Shown here piece after piece: positions 7,324 through 10,798 of a stretch of 10,798 nt of DNA. Position 1 is the stretch's first letter. Every line of letters begins with the position of its first letter. A program made the translations under genes and the position numbers. The DNA comes from Candidatus Parcubacteria bacterium (GTDB taxonomy: Bacteria; Patescibacteriota; Patescibacteriia; JAACEG01), in NCBI GenBank assembly GCA_023135505.1, contig JAGLTA010000122.1, positions 1-10,798 on the forward strand, read 5' to 3'. The notes beneath the pieces are model-generated. The model did not search any database, was not told the origin of the DNA, and saw only the letters and a list, made by a program, of their open reading frames with translations.

Positions 7324-7719
7324 TTATTCAGGCTTATTTTCAATATTATCTTCCTTAATTTTTTCCAGATTCTGCTTTTGGCCCATTTTAATTTTTCCAT
7401 TAATTATTGCCCCTGGAGCGGCAGAAAGAACATCAGTTTCAATATCGCCTTCTATTCTAGACTTTTCAGAAAGAGTTAAACTTTCAGAAGCGTTAATATT
7501 CCCTTTAATTTCTCCCGCAACAGATATTTTTTTAGCTTGTATATTAGCGGTTATTTTCGCGTTTTCTCCAACTATGAGGTCCTCTTCAATTTTAAACGTT
7601 CCTTCAAGCTGGCCGTCAATTTGCACGCTTCCTTTAGTTTGAAAGTTGCCTTTTACTTTTACGGATGGACCGATAATAGTTTCCACCCCTTTTTCATTAA
7701 TTTGTTCTTGTTTAAACAT
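7324..7719 (-). CDS. Bactofilin (DUF583) cytoskeletal protein
   Basis: The 131-residue protein has a short N-terminal tail and then the bactofilin core (about 13-113) beginning ETIIGPSVKVKGNFQTKG. Short beta-strand repeats with recurring Gly/Ile/Ala spacing follow (DGQLEGTF, GENAKITANI, AGEIKGNI, KSRIEGDI, GAIINGKI), typical of the right-handed beta-helix that polymerises into nucleotide-free filaments. A charged Lys/Glu-rich tail follows. Bactofilins form membrane-associated scaffolds that place cell-wall enzymes and shape the cell; the length is typical of small members. It is the first gene of the leftward unit, with a good promoter about 75 bases upstream, and precedes the kinase-like gene. 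No Shine-Dalgarno is visible. Confidence 0.92.
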   Translation of the reverse strand: MFKQEQINEKGVETIIGPSVKVKGNFQTKGSVQIDGQLEGTFKIEEDLIVGENAKITANIQAKKISVAGEIKGNINASESLTLSEKSRIEGDIETDVLSAAPGAIINGKIKMGQKQNLEKIKEDNIENKPE

Positions 7720-7795
7720 AAGATTAAAATTATAAAATTAATTTTTATGGCTTAAAAAAATAAGAAAATTATTTTTGCTAAATCCCATTAATACA

Positions 7796-7823
7796 ATTTT
7801 ACTAAATATTAAAAAGTTGTCAA
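7796..7823 (-). promoter_or_regulatory. Sigma70-type promoter of the bactofilin/kinase/tRNA unit
   Basis: On the minus strand a perfect TTGACA (7823-7818) is followed after 16 bases by TAAAAT (7801-7796). Transcription would start near 7789, giving a leader of about 70 bases before the bactofilin ATG at 7719. The site lies in the divergent spacer with tRNA-Arg. Confidence 0.6.
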
Positions 7824-7835
7824 TTTTATTTTTTC

Positions 7836-7907
7836 GCCTTTGTAGTTTAATGGATAGAACAGAGACCTCCTAAGTCTCAGATAGAGGTTCGATTCCTCTC
7901 AAGGGCA
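7836..7907 (+). tRNA. tRNA-Arg (CCU anticodon)
   Basis: The 72-base cloverleaf has acceptor GCCTTTG/CAAGGGC (one T-G wobble), discriminator A, D stem GTTT/GAAC, anticodon stem GAGAC/GTCTC with loop CTCCTAA (CCU at 7869-7871), a 4-base variable loop, and T arm AGAGG-TTCGATT-CCTCT. CCA is not encoded. It reads AGG codons. The AlkD-like gene starts only 7 bases after its 3' end. Confidence 0.95.
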
Positions 7908-7914
7908 CAAATTT

Positions 7915-8628
7915 ATGTTAAATACGATTAAGTTAAAAAAAGAATTAAAAAAATTTGCTAATCCCGAATACGCAAAAATTTTGCAAAAGTTTTTTAAGAC
8001 CGGAAAAGGAGAGTATGGCGAAGGCGATATTTTTTTAGGGATAAAGACGCCGATTAAAAGAAAAATAGTTAAAGATTATCAAGAATTGTCTTTGTGCGAG
8101 TTGCAAAAATTGATTAGCGATAAGATTCACGATTTCCGTTTTTCAGCCCTTTTGATTTTGATCGCGCAATTTAAAACAGGAGGCGAGAAAAAGAAAAAAG
8201 AAATTTTTAAACTGTATTTAAAATCAACAAAATATATCAATAATTGGGATTTAGTTGATATTTCCGCTCCGCATATCGTTGGAAATTTTTTACTGGACAA
8301 ACCGAGAGATGTTTTATATAAATTAGCGAAATCTAAAAATTTATGGGAGAGGAGAATCGCGATAGTTTCAACATTTTTCTTTATTAGAAATAGCGATTTT
8401 ATTGATACTTTAAAAATTTCTGAAATATTATTAAGCGACGATCATGACTTAATTTATAAAGCAACAGGATGGATGTTAAGAGAGGTTGGCAAAAAAGATT
8501 TATCGGCTGAAGAAAAGTTTTTGCAAAAACATTGCCAAAAAATGCCGCGAGTGGCTTTAAGATACGCTATTGAGAGATTTAATAAAAGAAAACGAAAAGT
8601 TTATTTAAAAAAAATTGAATTTTTTTAA
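7915..8628 (+). CDS. AlkD-like DNA alkylation repair glycosylase (HEAT-repeat family)
   Basis: The 237 residues are almost entirely helical, as in the ALK-repeat/HEAT fold of AlkD, a DNA glycosylase that excises alkylated bases such as 3-methyl- and 7-methylguanine without flipping them. Visible hallmarks are the N-terminal segment with FLGIKTPIKRK (40-50), then NNWDLVDISAPHIVG (109-123) with Trp111 and Asp115, ERRIAIVST (145-153) with Arg147, and KATGWMLREVGK (182-193) with Trp186. The spacings agree with the Trp, catalytic Asp, Arg and Trp of characterised AlkD, so the enzyme is likely active. The length is normal. It begins 7 bases after tRNA-Arg, has no Shine-Dalgarno, and is probably on the tRNA transcript, its 5' end made by tRNA 3' processing. 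AlkC is less likely. Confidence 0.88.
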   Translation: MLNTIKLKKELKKFANPEYAKILQKFFKTGKGEYGEGDIFLGIKTPIKRKIVKDYQELSLCELQKLISDKIHDFRFSALLILIAQFKTGGEKKKKEIFKLYLKSTKYINNWDLVDISAPHIVGNFLLDKPRDVLYKLAKSKNLWERRIAIVSTFFFIRNSDFIDTLKISEILLSDDHDLIYKATGWMLREVGKKDLSAEEKFLQKHCQKMPRVALRYAIERFNKRKRKVYLKKIEFF

Positions 8629-8642
8629 AATTTTGTTATAAT
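8615..8642 (+). promoter_or_regulatory. Candidate promoter after the AlkD-like gene
   Basis: TTGAAT (8615-8620), 16 bases, then a perfect TATAAT (8637-8642). It overlaps the last codons of the AlkD-like gene and would drive the short region 8650-8760 and possibly the HEPN remnant. The sequence is extremely AT-rich here, which raises the chance of a coincidental match. Confidence 0.35.
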
Positions 8643-8669
8643 TTTAATATGATTTAAGAGGCGATCACA

Positions 8670-8738
8670 ATGCGAGATAATAATTTTTGTTCCCCGATTT
8701 TTTGTTTTAGCCAATTTTATTTGTTTGCAGTATTTTAA
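8670..8738 (+). CDS. Possible 22-residue small ORF with a good Shine-Dalgarno
   Basis: ATG at 8670 is preceded by AAGAGG (8656-8661) at 8 bases' spacing, the best ribosome binding site in the window. The product would be a 22-residue, Phe-rich peptide with two cysteines (MRDNNFCSPIF...), ending at TAA 8736-8738. A promoter-like pair lies just upstream (8615-8642), and the downstream HEPN promoter overlaps its end. No family is recognised. It may be a real micropeptide, a leader peptide, or the remnant start of a longer gene; chance cannot be excluded. Confidence 0.2.
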   Translation: MRDNNFCSPIFCFSQFYLFAVF

Positions 8739-8753
8739 TTTAACCCTTATAAT
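8725..8753 (+). promoter_or_regulatory. Promoter of the HEPN remnant, implying a leaderless start
   Basis: TTGCAG (8725-8730), exactly 17 bases, then TATAAT (8748-8753). The ATG of the HEPN gene is at 8761, only 7 bases after the -10 box, so the transcript would begin at or within a base or two of the start codon. No Shine-Dalgarno is present. Confidence 0.55.
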
Positions 8754-8760
8754 ATTAAAG

Positions 8761-9121
8761 ATGAAACAAGAAATTAATATTAAAAAAGTTGTTGATTATT
8801 GGAAAACAGAAGCAGAAAGAAATTATAAAATCGCTGAATTTTTATATGAAGGCAAAAAATATTCTGATTGTTTATTCTTTTGCCATTTGATGCTAGAAAA
8901 AATTCTAAAAGGATTAGTTGTTAAACAGACAAAAACTCATGCGCCTTATATTCATGAATTGGATACTTTGGCTATTAAAATAAATTTTGACTTATTTAGA
9001 TAAAGAACGAATGCGCTAATTAGAAATCATCAATACTTTTAATATTAGGGCTCGCTATGATAATATTAAAAAATTATTTTATCAAAAATGCACAAAAGAA
9101 TATACTAAAAAAATATTTTAA
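8761..9121 (+). pseudogene. Broken HEPN-domain protein gene (frameshift plus in-frame stop)
   Basis: The intact part (80 codons, 8761-9000) reads as a HEPN domain N-terminal half: YWKTEAERNYKIAEFLYEG, then CLFFCHLMLEKILKGLVV and a HAPYIHELDTLA block. It stops at TAA 9001-9003. The next frame (codons from 8999) carries on the same domain: DKERMR, a TAA at 9017-9019, then LEIINTFNIRARYDN and FYQKCTKEYTKKIF before TAA 9119-9121. INTFNIRARY is the conserved second half of small HEPN proteins, so one frame change near 9000 and one nonsense mutation broke a gene of about 120 codons. HEPN proteins are often RNases or partners of MNT nucleotidyltransferases in toxin-antitoxin modules; no MNT gene or remnant is visible. 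A TTG at 8725 could lengthen the frame but lies in the promoter. Confidence 0.8.
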
Positions 9122-9131
9122 TCGTAGATAT

Positions 9132-9154
9132 TCCCCGCCAGCTTGCTGCGGGGA
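9132..9154. repeat. GC-rich REP-like hairpin
   Basis: TCCCCGC (9132-9138) pairs with GCGGGGA (9148-9154); inside, AG (9140-9141) can pair with CT (9146-9147) beside a bulged C. The GC content stands out sharply from the AT-rich surroundings, and there is no adjoining T-run on either strand. It lies 10 bases after the end of the HEPN remnant. A dispersed palindromic (REP-like) element is possible; only one copy is in this window. Confidence 0.5.
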
Positions 9155-9183
9155 CGAACTTTAATTTTTTATTGAAATTTAGG

Positions 9184-9214
9184 AAAACAAAAACTCCGCC
9201 GTCTGAGCGGAGTT
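9184..9214 (-). terminator. Rho-independent terminator, minus strand
   Basis: On the minus strand AACTCCGC (9214-9207), loop TCAGACG, GCGGAGTT (9199-9192), then a T-rich run TTTTTGTTTT that begins inside the stem. On the plus strand the stem is followed by mixed sequence, so it acts leftward only. No minus-strand gene lies immediately upstream except the small RNA candidate. Confidence 0.75.
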
Positions 9215-9289
9215 GTCTCAATTGCTTGGACTGTCCCTATTTCCAACAAATTTGGATCACCTTCCTATACAGGAAGTATTTGGGCTATT
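9184..9289 (-). ncRNA. Candidate small RNA of about 105 bases (novel, unassigned)
   Basis: A leftward promoter (9323-9296) and a leftward terminator (9214-9184) bracket about 105 bases without a sound ORF. The predicted RNA has a first hairpin with stem CTTCCT/AGGAAG and loop GTAT (9275-9260), a second with TCCAA/TTGGA around ATTTG (9255-9241), a single-stranded stretch, and the terminator hairpin. Bases 9266-9254 read AGGAAGGTGATCC, which matches the extended Shine-Dalgarno AAGGAGGTGATCC at 11 of 13 positions, 9 of them contiguous. It shows neither the 6S layout nor the GGAA-tetraloop core of SRP RNA, so no known RNA family is recognised. An alternative is a decayed coding sequence: one minus-strand frame reads about 50 codons broken by a single TAG. 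Confidence 0.4.
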
Positions 9290-9295
9290 GTTTTG

Positions 9296-9323
9296 ATAAT
9301 AGCAGGTTTATAATTCCTGTCAA
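9296..9323 (-). promoter_or_regulatory. Sigma70-type promoter of the small RNA candidate, with dyad
   Basis: On the minus strand TTGACA (9323-9318), 16 bases, then TATTAT (9301-9296); the start is expected near 9289. An inverted repeat GCTATT (9284-9289) / AATAGC (9298-9303) spans the -10 box and start point and could be an operator, though it may be fortuitous. Confidence 0.5.
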
Positions 9324-9361
9324 TGGCAAATTTTTATATCAATTTCTTCAATAAACTAATT

Positions 9362-9367
9362 TATAAT
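9362..9367 (+). promoter_or_regulatory. -10 box before the beta-helix surface protein
   Basis: A perfect TATAAT lies 15 bases before the ATG at 9383. No convincing -35 hexamer is found 16-18 bases upstream (TCAATT at 17 bases). If real, the 5' leader would be only about 9 bases long and without a Shine-Dalgarno. Confidence 0.35.
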
Positions 9368-9382
9368 TTTAAAACAAATTTT

Positions 9383-10798
9383 ATGAAGACTAAAAAAATG
9401 TTTGCACTAAATCAAGGTCAAAAAAACACAAAAGTTTTGTCAAAATTCTTTCATTTCCTTTTCGCGTTTGCGGTTTTGGGAGGAGGATTGTTTTTCAGCG
9501 GGGAGGCGAGCGCGGCGGATTATTATGTTGATTCATTAATAGTAGATACATATGTTAATAATGCTACGCCTGATTTTACTACTTACAACCATACTACTTT
9601 TGAGACTACGGGAGGTGTTTCGTCTGTTTTTAAAACCATTGCCGACTTAAATTCTAAAATGGGATCATCTGGATTTTTGCCAGACGATCAGATTTTATTC
9701 CGTCGCGGACAAACATGGAGCGAATCCTTGAATATAGCCGATAGCGGAACAGATGGTAGTCCGATTACATTTGGCGCTTTTGGATCAGGAGATAATCCTG
9801 TTATTAACAGATTATATGCCAGAGATTATTTAGCTGGCGGAGATTGGACTATTTTTGAAGATTTGGATTTTTCTAATCCATCAGGACACGCTGTTGATTG
9901 GAAAAAATATGATAATGTAATTTTTAGAAGAATTAATGTTTATGGCAGTTCTGCTAATGGTGTAAATATTCTTGCTGAATCTGAAGACTATCCGAGCAAC
10001 ATAACAATTGAAAATTCTAACATTTATAATAATGCGGGATATGGAATCTGGGCTAATTTGGCGGGAACTTCAACTATTAGGCATGTTGTAGCTTATAATA
10101 ACGGATCTAGTGGCAATCAAAATAATATATCAGCATCACCCTTTACTGCGGGAGCGCTGCTAACAATTGAAGATACTACTTCACATTCTGCATACGGAAA
10201 TGGTTTTGGTTCTGCTCCAAACGATGCAAGCGCAACAGTAATTTTTAATCGATGTAAAGCATATGATAATAATCAAACTGGATTTGTAGTGCATGGAACA
10301 GTTCCTGCAACTATCAAAATTTATGATTGTTTAGCATATTCTAATGGAACTTATGGTATGTCTGTTGGTTCTCTTGTGACTAATCCCGTTAATTCAGAAA
10401 TTTATAATTGCACGATTGAAAATAATGCCAATGTTGGACTATTTATGCAATCTATAGGAAGTCATATTGTAAAAAATAATATTATATACAATAACGGAGA
10501 AGGCGTTCCTGCTTCAGGTGTTCAGGTTAGTTGGTTGAAAGATGGAGCAACGCTAATCTCAGATAATAATATTATTACTGAGCAGAGCCAAGGGAGAACT
10601 ATTTATACGGGCGAAATTGCGACTATGAAAACTTTGTTAGAGTGGCAGTCATATAGCGGTGGACAATACGATCAATATTCGGCAGGCAGTAACCCGCTTT
10701 TTATTAGTTCATCAGACTACGCCCTCCAATATCTCTCCCCCGCCATAGATTCTGGTACCTCCGTTTCCCTCACCACCGACTATGCCGGCAACCCAATC
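9383..10798 (+). CDS. Secreted right-handed parallel beta-helix surface protein (partial, 5' part)
   Basis: The frame starts at ATG 9383 and is still open at the right edge: 472 codons. The N-terminus has a basic region, a hydrophobic core (KFFHFLFAFAVLGGGLFF, 21-38) and a signal peptidase I site ASA|AD after residue 44. The mature protein begins ADYYVDS, a common opening for beta-helix surface proteins. Residues about 190-370 carry PbH1-type turns with stacked Asn and small residues: IENSNIYNNAGYGIWA, AYNNGSSGN, AYDNNQTGFVVHG, AYSNGTYGMSVG, IENNANVGLFMQ, NNIIYNNGEG. The end reads SPAIDSGTS...DYAGNPI, the familiar last-coil motif usually followed by DIGAYE. The fold is that of pectate-lyase-like proteins, but no catalytic site is identified; adhesion or polysaccharide binding is inferred. 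Codon use changes sharply from 10715 on. Confidence 0.87.
   Translation, partial: MKTKKMFALNQGQKNTKVLSKFFHFLFAFAVLGGGLFFSGEASAADYYVDSLIVDTYVNNATPDFTTYNHTTFETTGGVSSVFKTIADLNSKMGSSGFLPDDQILFRRGQTWSESLNIADSGTDGSPITFGAFGSGDNPVINRLYARDYLAGGDWTIFEDLDFSNPSGHAVDWKKYDNVIFRRINVYGSSANGVNILAESEDYPSNITIENSNIYNNAGYGIWANLAGTSTIRHVVAYNNGSSGNQNNISASPFTAGALLTIEDTTSHSAYGNGFGSAPNDASATVIFNRCKAYDNNQTGFVVHGTVPATIKIYDCLAYSNGTYGMSVGSLVTNPVNSEIYNCTIENNANVGLFMQSIGSHIVKNNIIYNNGEGVPASGVQVSWLKDGATLISDNNIITEQSQGRTIYTGEIATMKTLLEWQSYSGGQYDQYSAGSNPLFISSSDYALQYLSPAIDSGTSVSLTTDYAGNPI

Noticed and set aside
8603..8630. A-run/T-run inverted repeat at the end of the AlkD-like gene as a terminator
   Set aside because: It consists only of A-T pairs within coding sequence; no GC stem.
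8629..8760. MNT nucleotidyltransferase partner or remnant for the HEPN gene
   Set aside because: No GS-x10-DxD type motif in any frame of the spacer.
9250..9270. Plus-strand GGATCACCTTCCT looks like the 3' end of 16S rRNA
   Set aside because: Only about a dozen bases match; no 16S helix 45 or other rRNA sequence precedes it. Kept only as the complement of an SD-like stretch in the small RNA candidate.
9172..9354. Open frame of 60 codons on the plus strand
   Set aside because: It runs through the minus-strand terminator hairpin and promoter, shows no domain, starts without Shine-Dalgarno or promoter, and has a composition unlike its neighbours.

Overview
The window looks like chromosome from a small-genome, AT-rich uncultivated bacterium, most likely of the Candidate Phyla Radiation (Patescibacteria, Parcubacteria-like). 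This rests on the gene mix: a thrombospondin type 3 calcium-binding protein, a large secreted beta-propeller protein, a pseudopilin, a CPR-style MurC, DUF333/Kazal and beta-helix surface proteins, and a degenerate diacylglycerol-kinase-like protein next to a bactofilin. None of the three tRNA genes encodes CCA. TGA is used as a stop (6117-6119) and never interrupts the long genes, so the UGA=Gly code of Gracilibacteria/SR1 does not apply. Taxonomy is inferred, not proven.

Layout. Bases 1-6119 form a rightward block: the 3' end of a surface protein gene, a membrane-anchored TSP3 protein, a membrane-anchored beta-propeller protein, a type IV pilin-like protein, murC, and a membrane-anchored cysteine-rich DUF333/Kazal protein. 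The block ends in a spacer holding a degenerate heptamer repeat, a perfect hairpin and a bidirectional terminator (6224-6247). From the other side a leftward unit converges on this terminator: promoter at 7823-7796, bactofilin, diacylglycerol-kinase-like protein, tRNA-Leu(UAA), tRNA-Met/Ile2(CAU). Rightward again come tRNA-Arg(CCU) and, 7 bases later, an AlkD-like DNA glycosylase gene.

Bases 8629-9382 are accessory in character. They hold two promoter-like signals, a 22-codon mini-ORF with the only good Shine-Dalgarno in the window, a HEPN-domain gene broken by a frameshift and an in-frame stop, a GC-rich REP-like hairpin, and a leftward promoter/terminator pair about 105 bases apart that encloses no sound ORF and is the best candidate here for an undescribed small RNA. 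That candidate contains a 9-base match to the Shine-Dalgarno complement of 16S rRNA. The window ends inside a secreted right-handed beta-helix protein (9383 to the edge). Its last 28 codons switch abruptly to C-ending codons.

Together the genes serve the cell envelope and surface: murC and bactofilin for wall and shape, the pseudopilin for pilus or secretion, and several exported calcium-binding, beta-propeller, Kazal-like and beta-helix proteins for contact with the outside or with a host cell. Most genes lack a Shine-Dalgarno, and several have a -10-like hexamer within about 20 bases of the start, which suggests leaderless or near-leaderless mRNAs.
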